Shown here in pieces: positions 9,667 to 20,600 of a DNA stretch of 64,000 nt. Made by a program: the position numbers and the translations under genes. Position 1 is the first letter of the stretch; each line of letters begins with the position of its first letter. Under the pieces are notes generated by a model. The model searched no databases, was not told where the DNA came from, and saw only the letters and a list, made by a program, of their open reading frames with translations. Location of the stretch: NCBI RefSeq assembly GCF_016735115.1, contig NZ_JAERQJ010000001.1, positions 434,001 through 498,000 of the forward strand. Reading direction: 5' to 3'. Origin of the DNA: Aquimarina mytili (lineage in GTDB: Bacteria > Bacteroidota > Bacteroidia > Flavobacteriales > Flavobacteriaceae).

Positions 9667-11214
9667 ATGGCAGGAGGAAAATTATCCCCAAGGCAGAAGA
9701 TGATTAACCTGATGTACCTGGTTTTCATCGCGATGATGGCATTAAATATGTCAAAAGAGGTATTATCGGCATTCGGTTTGATGAACGAAAAGTTAGCAGA
9801 ATCAAATGTTATCTCTACAGAACGTAATAATGCGTTTATGACTGGTTTAGCTGAAAAAGTTTCTGAGCAACCTGAAAAATATACCCCTCTAAAAGAAAAA
9901 GCAGATCAAATTAGTGCTTTATCAAATGAGTTTAACGCATATTTAGATAAAATTAAATCTGAAATAACAGCGGATTTAAGTGATCCTACAGATTATGAAA
10001 CCATGGACAAGTCTGTTACATTAGATCAGAAATTTTTTGCTGGAGGTAAAGTTACTCCATCGGCTCAGGAATTTCTTGATAATGTATCAAAATATAGAGA
10101 TGGTGTATCTGCAGCAATCAAAGAAGTAAAAGAAGTTGATCCATCTGTTGCTAGCGATGTAGAAAAAACTTTTTCTACTAGTGATGTTAAGGATAGATCT
10201 GGAGTAAATAAGAAATGGTTAAATTATAACTTTGAAGGGTTCCCATTAGTGGCAACTTTAACAAAGCTTACACAGATGCAAGCTGATGTTAAAACTACAG
10301 AGAGTAAAGTGCTTTCTGCATTATTAGCAGGACAACAAGCATCTGAACTTTCTTTTAGCAACTATGAAGCAATCGTTGTTGCTGATAAAACTGCATTTTT
10401 TAGTGGTGAGAAATTTAAAGGTAGAATTGTTCTTGGACGTTTTGATGCTACTTTAAAACCAACCAAAGTTATGGTTAATGGTAAAGAGCAGACAGAGGTT
10501 CAGAATGGACAAATTATGCTTGATTTCCCAGCAGGAAATATTGGAGAAAGAGAAGTAGCCGGAGAGCTTGAGTTTAAAGAAGGTGATTCTATTGTAAAAA
10601 TTCCAATTAAGAGTTCTTATACCGTTATTCCAAGACCAAATTCTGCTGTAATTTCTGCGGATAAAATGAATGTGGTATATCGTGGTGTAAACAACCCAAT
10701 GACAATTTCTATCCCTGGAGTACCAAATGTAAATGCCTCTGCGCCTGGTTTAAGAAAATCTGGAGGAGCTGGTAAATACATGATGAATGTTACTACAGTA
10801 AAAGCTCGTACGGTTAGTATTAAAGTAAGTGGAAAACTTGCAAATGGAACTACGGTTAGTGATAGTAAAAAGTTTAGAATCAAAGATATTCCTAGACCAG
10901 TGGGAACTGTTCGTGGAGAAGATGGATCTATCAAAATGGCAAGAAATGCGTTAGAAATTTCTTCTATTGGTGCTATTTTACCTGATTTTGATTTTGATAT
11001 TAAATTAAAAGTTACAGCGTTTAAATTTAAAGTTGAAGGACAACCAACTGTTAGTGTACGTGGTGGTAGATTAAATTCTAAAGCTAAAAGTGCGTTACGT
11101 AAGGCTAAAAGAGGTTCGGCTGTACAAATTATTGATATAAAAGCACAGTTAACTACTAACGCTGGATATAAATTAAAGAAAATATCTCCAGTAATTGTTG
11201 AGTTAACAAATTAA
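9667..11214 (+). CDS. gldM: Gliding motility protein GldM (PorM)
   Basis: The inner-membrane-anchored shaft of the type IX motor that spans the periplasm and reaches the GldK/GldN ring. It starts MAGGKLSPRQKMINLMYLV, with one N-terminal membrane helix (about residues 13-35) that packs into the GldL pentamer. About 480 periplasmic residues follow, in the family's helical domain plus three beta-rich domains (the last begins near VGTVRGEDGSIKMARN). The length is 515, as expected. Cotranscribed with gldL and gldN. Confidence 0.96.
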   Translation: MAGGKLSPRQKMINLMYLVFIAMMALNMSKEVLSAFGLMNEKLAESNVISTERNNAFMTGLAEKVSEQPEKYTPLKEKADQISALSNEFNAYLDKIKSEITADLSDPTDYETMDKSVTLDQKFFAGGKVTPSAQEFLDNVSKYRDGVSAAIKEVKEVDPSVASDVEKTFSTSDVKDRSGVNKKWLNYNFEGFPLVATLTKLTQMQADVKTTESKVLSALLAGQQASELSFSNYEAIVVADKTAFFSGEKFKGRIVLGRFDATLKPTKVMVNGKEQTEVQNGQIMLDFPAGNIGEREVAGELEFKEGDSIVKIPIKSSYTVIPRPNSAVISADKMNVVYRGVNNPMTISIPGVPNVNASAPGLRKSGGAGKYMMNVTTVKARTVSIKVSGKLANGTTVSDSKKFRIKDIPRPVGTVRGEDGSIKMARNALEISSIGAILPDFDFDIKLKVTAFKFKVEGQPTVSVRGGRLNSKAKSALRKAKRGSAVQIIDIKAQLTTNAGYKLKKISPVIVELTN

Positions 11215-11231
11215 AAATAAACTAATTAGTT

Positions 11232-12122
11232 ATGAATTTGAGAAATTTAATATTAACCATTTTAGGTCTATTCGTTTCTGTTATTTCATATGGTCAAATT
11301 AACGTTCTTAACGCTGATCAACCAGATGATATAGGAAAGAAAACAGAAGAACAGATTATGTACGATAATGATCATCCTTTAGAGTATGGTTATGTTGATA
11401 AGCGTGATGTATTATGGGCTAAAACAACTTGGGAAACTATCGATCTTGATGAGCGTATTAATTTTCCATTGTATTATCCTATCGATACTAATAATATTGG
11501 TGTGAACAGACGTTCATTATACGATGTATTAGTATCAAATATTAAAAGTGGTAAAATCAAGAATATTTACTCAGATTCATATTTTACAGAGACACGTACA
11601 TTTCAAGATCTTGAGTCTACAATGTCAAAAATTGACACTACAGATTTAGGATATGAGCAGTATAATGCTGGAGAAGAAGTAGATCCTCAGTATATCAATA
11701 GAAGAGATATTAGTTCTGCAGATATTGCAGAATATAAAATCAGAGGTTATTGGTATTTTGATAAAAGACAGGGAGAATTAAGATATAGGTTGTTAGGTTT
11801 AGCTCCAGTAGCTCCTGATGTTAACTTTATCGATGATGACGAGCCAGATATGGTTGCTTTATTTTGGGTTTGGTACCCAGATGTAAGAGAGATTCTTCAT
11901 AATGCTTCGGCATTTAATAGAAGAAATACATCCATGCCTTTTACGTTGGATCATATTCTTAATGCGAGAAGATTTAATTCTATCATTTATAAAGAAGATA
12001 ATGAACAGGGTGACCGTTCGATTAATGACTATATCGTAGATAATGCATTAATGCAGCTTCTCGAGAGTGAAAGAATTAAAGAAAGCATCCGTAATTTTGA
12101 AATGGATATGTGGAGTTATTAA
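11232..12122 (+). CDS. gldN: Gliding motility protein GldN (PorN)
   Basis: The periplasmic partner of GldK in the type IX secretion ring. The signal peptide is MNLRNLILTILGLFVSVISYGQ, followed by a soluble 270-residue domain with the family's YVDKRDVLWAKTTWETIDLDERINFPLYYP segment. The length of 296 residues is normal. It ends the gliding operon, 24 nt before a strong terminator. Confidence 0.95.
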   Translation: MNLRNLILTILGLFVSVISYGQINVLNADQPDDIGKKTEEQIMYDNDHPLEYGYVDKRDVLWAKTTWETIDLDERINFPLYYPIDTNNIGVNRRSLYDVLVSNIKSGKIKNIYSDSYFTETRTFQDLESTMSKIDTTDLGYEQYNAGEEVDPQYINRRDISSADIAEYKIRGYWYFDKRQGELRYRLLGLAPVAPDVNFIDDDEPDMVALFWVWYPDVREILHNASAFNRRNTSMPFTLDHILNARRFNSIIYKEDNEQGDRSINDYIVDNALMQLLESERIKESIRNFEMDMWSY

Positions 12123-12145
12123 GCTCTGTAACTATATAATTATAC

Positions 12146-12172
12146 AAACGCCCGGCAATTGTCGGGCGTTTT
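12146..12172 (+). terminator. Rho-independent terminator after gldN
   Basis: The stem AAACGCCCG / CGGGCGTTT encloses a short loop (GCAATTGT) and is followed by T residues. It ends the topA-gldN transcription unit. Confidence 0.92.
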
Positions 12173-12174
12173 GC

Positions 12175-12182
12175 TATTTTTG
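12175..12182 (+). promoter_or_regulatory. Candidate promoter -7 box (TATTTTTG), leaderless start
   Basis: A TAnnTTTG match ending only 4 nt before the ATG at 12187. If used, the mRNA of the FAD oxidoreductase would have almost no leader. It overlaps the terminator tail, so confidence is modest. Confidence 0.35.
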
Positions 12183-12186
12183 GGCT

Positions 12187-13233
12187 ATGTTAGATTATAT
12201 CGTTGTTGGATTTGGTTTGTCTGGATTGTCATTTGTAGAGTATTTAGACAATGAAGAGCGCTCATTTGTTGTTTTTGAAGATTACTCTCAAAAATCTTCG
12301 AGAGTCGCAGGGGGGCTATATAATCCAGTAATTTTAAAACGATTTACACCAGCATGGCAGTCTTTAGAACAACTAAACAATGCATTACCATTTTATAAAA
12401 ATATTGAAGATAAGCTTCAGGAACCATTAGTTTTTGAGCTCCCAATATTGAGAAGGTTTAATTCTGTTGAAGAGCAAAATACCTGGTTTGAAGCTTGTGA
12501 TAAGCCAATCTTAAATCAATTTCTTTCTGCAAAACTCATAAAAAATACGAATACTGCATTAGACATTCCATATTATTTTGGAGAGGTTAAACGTACCGGA
12601 AGGATAGCAATCGAAAGTATGCTTTCTTCATATATACAATACCTCGATAAAAAGAAAAGAATACAATACGAGTCTTTTGAATACGAAAAAGTAATAGTAA
12701 AGGATGATTATGTCGAATATAAAGGCATTAAGGGGAGAAATATTCTTTTTGCTGAAGGCTTTGGCGTTAAAGAAAACCCATTTTTTAGATATTTACCGTT
12801 AGTAGGCAATAAAGGAGAGTATATTATTATAAAATCAAACGAATTAAAGCTGCAGGAGGCAGTAAAATCGTCTATATTCATTATTCCATTAGGAGACAAC
12901 CTATATAAAGTAGGGGCGACGTATAATAACGAAGATAAATCTCCCGAGATTACTAGTAATGCACAAGAAGAATTACAAAAAAAACTAGAATCTTTTCTAA
13001 ATGTAAAATATGAGATCGTGGACCAGGTTGCGGGGATAAGACCGACGGTACGAGATCGCAAACCATTGGTTGGAACACACCCCGAGTATCAAAATGTGCA
13101 TATTCTTAATGGACTAGGAAGCAGAGGAATATTGATCGGTCCGTCTGTAGCAAAAGAACTGTATGATCATATTCAAAATGACGTTCCTCTTAATCATGAA
13201 ATTGACATAAAACGTTTTGAGAAACTACGATAA
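12187..13233 (+). CDS. FAD-dependent oxidoreductase (DAO / glycine-oxidase type)
   Basis: A flavoprotein of the D-amino-acid oxidase superfamily; the substrate is unknown. The N-terminal Rossmann motif is IVVGFGLSGLSFVEYL, with the ADP-binding glutamate in FVVFEDYS. The C-terminal flavin-contact region is GIRPTVRDRKPLVGTHPEYQNVHILNGLGSRG. I chose the ATG at 12187 (MLDYIVVGFG), because the open frame to 12067 lies inside gldN and across a terminator. The product is 348 residues. Its 3' end overlaps the convergent DUF983 gene by 9 nt. Confidence 0.87.
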   Translation: MLDYIVVGFGLSGLSFVEYLDNEERSFVVFEDYSQKSSRVAGGLYNPVILKRFTPAWQSLEQLNNALPFYKNIEDKLQEPLVFELPILRRFNSVEEQNTWFEACDKPILNQFLSAKLIKNTNTALDIPYYFGEVKRTGRIAIESMLSSYIQYLDKKKRIQYESFEYEKVIVKDDYVEYKGIKGRNILFAEGFGVKENPFFRYLPLVGNKGEYIIIKSNELKLQEAVKSSIFIIPLGDNLYKVGATYNNEDKSPEITSNAQEELQKKLESFLNVKYEIVDQVAGIRPTVRDRKPLVGTHPEYQNVHILNGLGSRGILIGPSVAKELYDHIQNDVPLNHEIDIKRFEKLR

Positions 13234-13611
13234 GCTTTTTTCTTTATCATAATGCATGAAAAAGTTAATCCAGATGTTTCGTGATAATCTCAAGATAATC
13301 GGCAAAGAGACAATCATAGTCGCAGCAATTACAAAAAAAGTTGCTACAAGGTTCAGTTTGAAAACAAAATGACCAATGACAAAAGCTGCAACGGCAAATG
13401 CAATTCCAACGGGATAACTTACATACATCGCGCCATAAAAAAAAGAAGGCTCTATTTTGTATTTGGTATCGCAATGGCTACAACGTTCATGCATTTTTAA
13501 AGTTTCACTTAACTTATAGGGGTTAGAAATTTTATACATACTTTCTTTTTGACATACAGGGCAATTGCCTGTAAAAATGCTATAGATTTTAGTTCCTTTT
13601 AAGATGTTCAT
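13225..13611 (-). CDS. DUF983 family membrane protein
   Basis: A 128-residue protein with an N-terminal zinc ribbon made of two CxxC pairs (GNCPVCQK and ERCSHCD) and two membrane helices (YPVGIAFAVAAFVIGHFVF and VATFFVIAATMIVSLPIIL). This is the DUF983 architecture, whose biochemical role is unknown. It is convergent with the FAD oxidoreductase (9-nt overlap) and divergent from the ABC-F gene, with 57 nt between their starts. Confidence 0.88.
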   Translation of the reverse strand: MNILKGTKIYSIFTGNCPVCQKESMYKISNPYKLSETLKMHERCSHCDTKYKIEPSFFYGAMYVSYPVGIAFAVAAFVIGHFVFKLNLVATFFVIAATMIVSLPIILRLSRNIWINFFMHYDKEKSLS

Positions 13612-13668
13612 AAGCGTTTTTATTCTACGGTAAAATTAATCATCTTTGCACAAAATATTCAAAAGCTG

Positions 13669-15591
13669 ATGTTAAACATACATAACTTATCGATTTCGTT
13701 TGGGGGTGAATACCTTTTTGAAGAAATAAGCTTCAGGTTGAATGCTGGGGATCGAGTTGGTTTGATTGGAAAAAATGGAGCAGGTAAGTCTACAATGCTT
13801 AAAATTTTATCTAAAGAGCAAGAACCTGACTCTGGACAATTGGCAATGGATAAAGAAGTGAAAATTGGTTTTCTAAAGCAGGATATCGATTTTACTCAGG
13901 GTAGAACAGTTCTTGAAGAGGCATATGAAGCTTTTATAGAAATTAAAAAGATAGAACGCGATATTGATAATATTAACCAACAATTAGCAGAGCGTACAGA
14001 CTATGAAAGTGAAGGATATAATAAGCTTATTACTGAACTGAGTGATTTTACGCATCATTATGAAATTATTGGTGGGTATAACTATCAAGGAGAAACAGAA
14101 AGAGTTTTACAGGGACTCGGTTTTTCAAGAGAAGACTTTAATAGATTGACAGATACATTCTCTGGAGGGTGGAGAATGCGTATAGAACTAGCAAAGCTTT
14201 TATTACAAAATAATGATATTTTATTATTGGATGAACCTACCAACCATTTGGATATAGAATCAATTATCTGGTTAGAAGGTTTTTTGAAGAATTATACGGG
14301 TGTAGTAGTAATTGTTTCTCATGATAAGATGTTTTTAGATAATGTAACCAATAGAACTATTGAAATTTCCTTAGGACGCATTTATGATTATAATACTCCG
14401 TACTCAAAATATTTGGTGCTTCGAAAAGAAATGCGTGAACAACAATTGGCTGCTCAAAAAAATCAATCTAAACAAATAGAACAAACAGAAAAGCTGATTG
14501 AAAAATTTAGAGCCAAAGCCACAAAAGCTACCATGGCACAGTCGCTTATCAAAAAACTAGATAAGATAGAACGTATAGAAGTTGATGAAGATGATAATGC
14601 GGTGATGAATATCAGTTTTCCTGTGAGTATACAACCCGGTAAAGTAGTTATCGAAGCCGAAAAAGTTGCAAAATCATACGAGGAAAAGGAAATTTTGAAA
14701 GACATTAATCTCTTGGTCGAGAGAGGTTCTAAAATAGCCTTTGTGGGGCAAAATGGTCAAGGAAAAACCACATTAGCAAAAATTATTATTGATGAAATTT
14801 CGCATCAGGGAACTCTAAAATTAGGACATAATGTACAAATTGGATATTTCGCTCAGAACCAATCCGAATATTTGGATGGCGAAATAACAATTCATGAAAC
14901 CATGATCAATGCTGCCAACGAAAAAAACCGAAGTAAAGTTCGAGATATGCTGGGGGCATTTTTATTTAGAGGTGAAGAAGTAGATAAAAAAGTTAAAGTA
15001 CTTTCTGGAGGCGAACGTAATCGATTGGCATTGTGTAAAATGCTTTTAGAACCTTTTAATGTGCTGGTAATGGATGAACCTACCAATCATCTGGATATTA
15101 AATCTAAAAATGTGCTTAAAGAAGCGCTTAAAAGCTTTGAGGGCACATTGATCCTGGTATCTCACGATAGGGATTTCCTTCAAGGGCTTACCAATACAGT
15201 ATATGAATTTAAGGATAAGAAAATAAAAGAATATCTAGGCGATATAGATTTCTATCTTGAGCAACGCAGAGTAGATGATCTTAGAGAGATTGAAAAGAAA
15301 GATAAACAAACTAAAGAATTATCAAACACTAAAGAAACGGCAAAACAATCGTATCAGGATCAAAAAAAACTAAAATCCCTTAATAATAAACTAAGCAATG
15401 TCGAATCTAAAATCAATAAGCTCGAAAGAGAAATAAAGGATATAGATTTAGAATTAGCAATCAATTATGATCAGACAATAGCGCAACCTAATTTTTTTGA
15501 TGCATATCAATCAAAAAAAGATCTGTTAGCATCATTAATGGACGATTGGGAAAAAATCCAGGAAGAAATCGACTCTTTAACAGAAGCGTAA
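13669..15591 (+). CDS. ABC-F family ATP-binding protein
   Basis: A soluble protein with tandem ATPase domains, of the type that acts on the ribosome rather than in transport. Domain 1 has Walker A GLIGKNGAGKST, signature FSGGWRMRIELA and Walker B LLLDEPTNHLD. Domain 2 has VGQNGQGKTT, LSGGERNRLALC and VMDEPTNHLD. A helical linker lies between the domains, and a C-terminal coiled coil (about residues 545-640) is as in Uup/YdiF. There are no membrane segments. The length of 640 is typical. It is a single gene. A role in antibiotic protection or translation rescue cannot be separated by sequence alone. Confidence 0.92.
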   Translation: MLNIHNLSISFGGEYLFEEISFRLNAGDRVGLIGKNGAGKSTMLKILSKEQEPDSGQLAMDKEVKIGFLKQDIDFTQGRTVLEEAYEAFIEIKKIERDIDNINQQLAERTDYESEGYNKLITELSDFTHHYEIIGGYNYQGETERVLQGLGFSREDFNRLTDTFSGGWRMRIELAKLLLQNNDILLLDEPTNHLDIESIIWLEGFLKNYTGVVVIVSHDKMFLDNVTNRTIEISLGRIYDYNTPYSKYLVLRKEMREQQLAAQKNQSKQIEQTEKLIEKFRAKATKATMAQSLIKKLDKIERIEVDEDDNAVMNISFPVSIQPGKVVIEAEKVAKSYEEKEILKDINLLVERGSKIAFVGQNGQGKTTLAKIIIDEISHQGTLKLGHNVQIGYFAQNQSEYLDGEITIHETMINAANEKNRSKVRDMLGAFLFRGEEVDKKVKVLSGGERNRLALCKMLLEPFNVLVMDEPTNHLDIKSKNVLKEALKSFEGTLILVSHDRDFLQGLTNTVYEFKDKKIKEYLGDIDFYLEQRRVDDLREIEKKDKQTKELSNTKETAKQSYQDQKKLKSLNNKLSNVESKINKLEREIKDIDLELAINYDQTIAQPNFFDAYQSKKDLLASLMDDWEKIQEEIDSLTEA

Positions 15592-15725
15592 TTATCAAAA
15601 GTATTTTTATTAATCTGTTAGTAGTTTAGAGGATAAATTATTGAATCGTCGCACTTCATTTGTGTTTTTTAGGATTATTCAAAAAACGATAAGGTTACCT
15701 TAATGTTACCTGAAAAACAATAGAT

Positions 15726-15733
15726 TACTTTTG
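15726..15733 (+). promoter_or_regulatory. Candidate promoter -7 box (TACTTTTG) upstream of marR-type gene
   Basis: A TAnnTTTG match 79 nt upstream of the regulator's ATG at 15813, in the 221-nt gap after the ABC-F gene. Confidence 0.35.
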
Positions 15734-15812
15734 TGATATTTTTATTGCCAGTGGCGAGGGCAACTAGATTTTTATGAATATTTTTGTAGCTGTAAATTAA
15801 ACAATAGTATTT

Positions 15813-16271
15813 ATGAATAATACAAAAGCTATCGATTTAAATGCCCATGCATTATCCTGGGTAGGTAAAATTCATTATGATTTTGGGTTTTTAGTTCAAA
15901 AGGCATTTAGTGATAATGGGCTAGATCTATCCAAAGAACAGTGGAGTGTGTTAAAACGATTACATGTAAATGATGGGCAACCTCAAAATGATTTGGCTTT
16001 TATTACGCATAGAGATAAAGCGTCTATGACCAGATTGGTAAATACCATGGAGAGTAAAAAGTTAGTAATTCGAAAGAGCGATGAGAACGATAGGAGAGTT
16101 AATCGTATTTTCTTAACCGATTATGGAAAAGAGACGATCCAAAAAGTACAGCCTATAATGTACAATCTTATTCCTGCTGTTCAAGAAAGTTTAAATGAAG
16201 AAGAAATAGAAATCTTAATTACAGCGCTAAAAAAGGTGAAATCTAAGATAGCCGAGATAGCCGAAGAATAA
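15813..16271 (+). CDS. MarR family transcriptional regulator
   Basis: A winged-helix dimeric DNA-binding protein of 152 residues. The recognition region is QNDLAFITHRDKASMTRLVNTMESKKLVIRK, and the wing contains the conserved DENDRRVNRIFLT. MarR proteins usually repress drug-efflux genes and respond to aromatic ligands. Here a three-gene RND efflux operon starts 180 nt downstream on the same strand, past a terminator, so control of that operon is a reasonable inference. Confidence 0.93.
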   Translation: MNNTKAIDLNAHALSWVGKIHYDFGFLVQKAFSDNGLDLSKEQWSVLKRLHVNDGQPQNDLAFITHRDKASMTRLVNTMESKKLVIRKSDENDRRVNRIFLTDYGKETIQKVQPIMYNLIPAVQESLNEEEIEILITALKKVKSKIAEIAEE

Positions 16272-16302
16272 AAGCATTTTTGTGCTTATTTTAATAGTAA
16301 AA

Positions 16303-16328
16303 AACATCTATTTAATAGATGTTTTTTT
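16303..16328 (+). terminator. Rho-independent terminator after marR-type gene
   Basis: The stem CATCTA / TAGATG with loop TTTAA (16305-16321) lies between an A run and seven T residues, so it may work in both directions. Confidence 0.85.
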
Positions 16329-16451
16329 AGTTTTTGTAGATTGGTAAAAAGTGCCAATTAACTTTTATGAGTTCTTTAACGGCAAACTATCGTTGTTGTT
16401 GATAGCTTTGTTCAGGCTTTTGTAAGAAAAAACTTAAACAAAATTGCTTAT

Positions 16452-17606
16452 ATGAGAAACATAATACTTTCTATTCTGGGATTATTGCTAATTGCCGGAG
16501 CTATATTTTTTGCAAAAAAAATAATAGATAGTAAAACCAGGCCCAAACCCAGGCCAACCAAGGTAATAAAAACCGTTTTTGTAGATACAATACAGAATGA
16601 AACTATTTCAATTCGAATAGCTGCTAATGGTAATTTGACAGCAAAAAGAAGGTTAGAGTTGTACGCTGAAGTACAAGGTGTTTTTAAAGGTGGAACTAAG
16701 TTATTTAAAACAGGGCAGAAATATAGAAAAGGGCAAGCATTAATACGGATTGATGCCTCAGAATATTACGCAAGTGTACAATCTGCAAAAAGCAATTTGT
16801 ATAACCTCGTTACTTCAATTATGCCTGATCTACGATTAGACTATCCAGAGATTTATGATAAATGGCAAACCTATCTAAATAATTTTGATATGAATAAGGT
16901 AACTCCTAAGTTACCCGAAACTACTTCAGAAAAAGAAAAATACTTTATTACCGGAAGGAATATTTATACGACATACTACAATGTAAAAAATCTAGAACAA
17001 CGTTTAGCAAAGTATACTATTTCGGCTCCTTTTGATGGAGTGCTTACCGAAGCTTTGGTGAATGAAGGTACTCTAATTCGTCAAGGACAAAAACTGGGCG
17101 AATATATAGATACAGATGTGTATGAAATGCAGGTGGCAATTGGTAAAGAGTATGGAGATCTTTTGCGTATCGGAAAATCTGTTGAGCTTACAAACCTTAA
17201 CAAAACAAAAGTATATACAGGAGTTGTAACTAGAATTAATGGGAGAGTAGATCAAGCGACTCAAACAATAACTGCATTTATAGAAGTGGCAGAACCATCA
17301 CTTAAGGAAGGAATGTATCTTGAGGCAAATTTAGATGCTAAGAAAGAAGAAGATGCCATTGAAATTGATCGTAGCTTACTTCAGGAAGGCAATAAAATTT
17401 TTGTAGTAAGAGATAGTATTTTGGATATCGTTGATGTAAATCCAGTATATTTTTCTGATAAAAAAGTAGTCCTAAAAGGAGTGCCAAACGAAACTATAAT
17501 TCTTGCTAAAAGTGTTCCTGGTGCATATGCTGGAATGTTAATTTCGGTGTATGGTTCAAAAAAAACAGGAGCTACAAATCAATCTAATCGAAATGCTGCA
17601 CAATAA
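16452..17606 (+). CDS. RND efflux periplasmic adaptor (membrane fusion protein)
   Basis: It links the inner-membrane RND pump to the TolC channel. An N-terminal membrane anchor (IILSILGLLLIAGAIFFAKKI) is followed by a split lipoyl/barrel-sandwich domain (YAEVQGVFKGG ... YTISAPFDGVLTEALVNEGTLIRQGQKLG) and a beta-barrel region (VGKSVELTNLNKTKVYTGVVTRINGRVD). The length of 384 residues is typical of AcrA-like adaptors. Its stop overlaps the start of the pump gene by one base (TAATG), so translation is coupled. Confidence 0.93.
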   Translation: MRNIILSILGLLLIAGAIFFAKKIIDSKTRPKPRPTKVIKTVFVDTIQNETISIRIAANGNLTAKRRLELYAEVQGVFKGGTKLFKTGQKYRKGQALIRIDASEYYASVQSAKSNLYNLVTSIMPDLRLDYPEIYDKWQTYLNNFDMNKVTPKLPETTSEKEKYFITGRNIYTTYYNVKNLEQRLAKYTISAPFDGVLTEALVNEGTLIRQGQKLGEYIDTDVYEMQVAIGKEYGDLLRIGKSVELTNLNKTKVYTGVVTRINGRVDQATQTITAFIEVAEPSLKEGMYLEANLDAKKEEDAIEIDRSLLQEGNKIFVVRDSILDIVDVNPVYFSDKKVVLKGVPNETIILAKSVPGAYAGMLISVYGSKKTGATNQSNRNAAQ

Positions 17607-20600
17607 TGAGAAAGGTAATAGCATATTTTATCAAGTATCATGTGGCGGTTAATGTCATCGTACTAGCATTTTTTGTTTTTGGGATTGTTGGGGCATTATC
17701 ATTGAAATCTTCATTTTTCCCCCTGGTAGATTCTAAAATCATAAATATAAATGTTACATATCCTGGAGCTTCTCCTCAAGAAATAGAAGAAGGGGTAGTA
17801 CTTAAAATCGAGGATAATCTAAAAGGCCTCGAAGGGGTCGATCGAGTGACATCAACCTCGCAAGAAAACACAGGAACCATAACCGTAGAAATTACAAAGG
17901 ATGAAGATATAGATTTCATGCTTTTAGAGGTGAAAAACGCGGTAGATCGCGTACCGTCGTTTCCTGTTGGTATGGAACCTTTGATTGTAGGCAAGCGCGA
18001 AGAAATAAGACAAACGATTAGTTTTGCGGTGAGCGGAAATGATATACCCCTCGGAACCTTAAAACAAATTGGGAGACAGATCGAAAATGATCTACGTGCC
18101 ATTGATGGGATTTCTCAAATAAGTGTTTCTGGTTACCCAGAAGAAGAAATAGAGATCGCCGTCGATGAAAATAATTTACTTGCTTATAATCTTAGTTTTA
18201 ATGAAGTCGCTCAAGCAGTTGGCAATGCAAATATTCTGGTTACCGGAGGAAATATAAAAACGAATGCCGAAGAATATTTAATAAGAGCTAATAATAGATC
18301 TTATTATGGTGATGAGTTATCAAATTTGATTGTACGAGCAGATCCATCAGGTAAGGTAGTGCGATTAAAAGATGTAGCCCACGTAAGAGATCGTTTTTCT
18401 GAAACTCCAAACGCGTCATATTTTAATGACGATCTCTCTGTAAATGTTACGGTAACAAGTACCAATAATGAAGACTTAATATCATCTGCCGATAAGGTGA
18501 AAGTATATATAGACGAGTTTAATCAAAAATATAATAACGTTCAGCTTAATGTAGTTCGCGATCTGTCTATTACCTTAAATCAAAGAACAGCTTTACTTAC
18601 CGAAAATGCAATTATTGGGATGATTCTGGTGCTAACTTTTTTATCCCTGTTTCTTAATACGAGATTGGCGTTTTGGGTAGCTTTTGGATTACCTGTAGCT
18701 TTTTTGGGAATGTTTATTTTTGCTGGTCAATTTGATGTCACCATTAATGTATTATCATTATTTGGGATGATTATCGTAATTGGTATTTTGGTCGATGATG
18801 GGATTGTAATTGCCGAGAATATCTATCAACATTACGAAAAGGGTAAGAGCCCTGTTCAAGCGGCCATTGATGGTACTATGGAAGTAATTCCACCAATAGT
18901 TTCGGCAATTGTAACAACCATACTTGCATTCTCAACATTCTTATTTTTAGATGGAAGAATTGGAGAGTTTTTTAGTGAAGTCTCGACCATTGTGATTCTT
19001 ACTCTTGTGGTTTCTTTAGTAGAAGCCTTAATTATTCTTCCTGCGCATTTAGCACATTCTAAAGCATTAAGAGCAAGAAAAAATAATGTTCCTAAAGGCA
19101 GTATTGCTAACTTTTTTTCAAAAATGCGGTATATCAATGAGTTTGGAGACAAAATCATGAAATGGCTTCGTGATAAGATATATAGCCCTGCATTACTATT
19201 TACAATAAAAAATAAAGTGTTAACCTTTGCTTTTTTTGCAGCCGCTCTTATACTTACTATCGGTTCGATTGGAGGGGGCGTAATAGGAGTTACTCTTTTT
19301 CCAAGGATAGCAAGTGATAGAGTGCAGGTTGATTTGGGTATGCCTAATGGAACGAATGAAAAAGTTACAGACTCTATTATTTCAATGATAGAAGAAAAGG
19401 CATGGATTGTCAATAAAGAACTAACCGAAGAATTTTTGAAGGATGAAGAATATGAAGGCAAGGAACTTTTTGAGAATATTATAAAAAATATTAATGCCTC
19501 TTCTAGCGCATCATTAAATATTAATTTATTACCGGGAGAAGAGCGTCCTGATGTTATAAACTCAGCCCTGGTTGCTAATCGTTTGCGAGAAAAAGTGGGA
19601 CCTGTTTTTGGTACAGAGCGATTAATCTTTGGATCTGGAGGTAATTTTGGTGGAAGCCCTGTATCGGTTTCATTGCTTAGTAATAATATCCAAGAATTGA
19701 AAGCCGCAAAAGCTGAATTGAAGAAGATTCTAGAAGATGATCCTAGATTAAAAGATGTAGCTGATAATGATCCAGCTGGGATTAAAGAAATTCGCTTAGA
19801 ACTTAAAGAAAACGCGTATTTGCTTGGATTAGACCTGCGTAGTGTAATGAATCAAGTACGAGCAGGTTTTTTTGGGGTACAAGCGCAGCGTTTTCAAAGA
19901 GGTCAGGATGAGATTAGGGTTTGGGTGCGTTATGATCGAGAGAACAGATCTTCAATTAATGATTTAGATGAAATGCGAATTGCTACCCCTACAGGGAATA
20001 AAATTCCGCTAAAAGAGATCGCAAACTATAGTATAGAAAGGGGTGATGTAGCAATTAATCATCTAGAAGGACAAAGAGAAATTCAAATCTCTTCAGATTT
20101 AAAAGATCCCAGTCAAAGTGCTACTGATATTTTAGATGAAATCAGAACGATTGTAATGCCGGATTTGCAGGCAAAATACCCGACAATCACAGCTTCTTTT
20201 GAAGGGCAAAATCGAGAGGCCTCTAAAATATCTAAATCTGCAGGAGTTGTATTTCCAATTGTATTTTTCTTGATTTATATCACCATAGCATTTACGTTTA
20301 GAAGTTATAGTCAACCTTTATTACTATTATTGTTAATACCCTTTAGTTTGACTGCAGTAGCCTGGGGTCATTTTATTCATGGTTTTTCCATTAATATATT
20401 ATCTGCATTAGGGATTATTGCGCTCATAGGGATTATGGTTAACGATGGTTTAGTATTGATAGAAAAATTCAATAGCTACCTTAGACAAGGCCTCACATTT
20501 AATAATGCTTTATACGAAGCTGGACGATCTCGTTTCAGAGCAATATTTCTTACTTCATTAACCACTATTGCCGGATTGGCACCTTTGCTGTTAGAAAAAA

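Noticed and set aside
18856..19461. A 201-codon minus-strand frame inside the RND pump gene
   Set aside because: Antisense shadow of a well-conserved pump; no plausible protein features.
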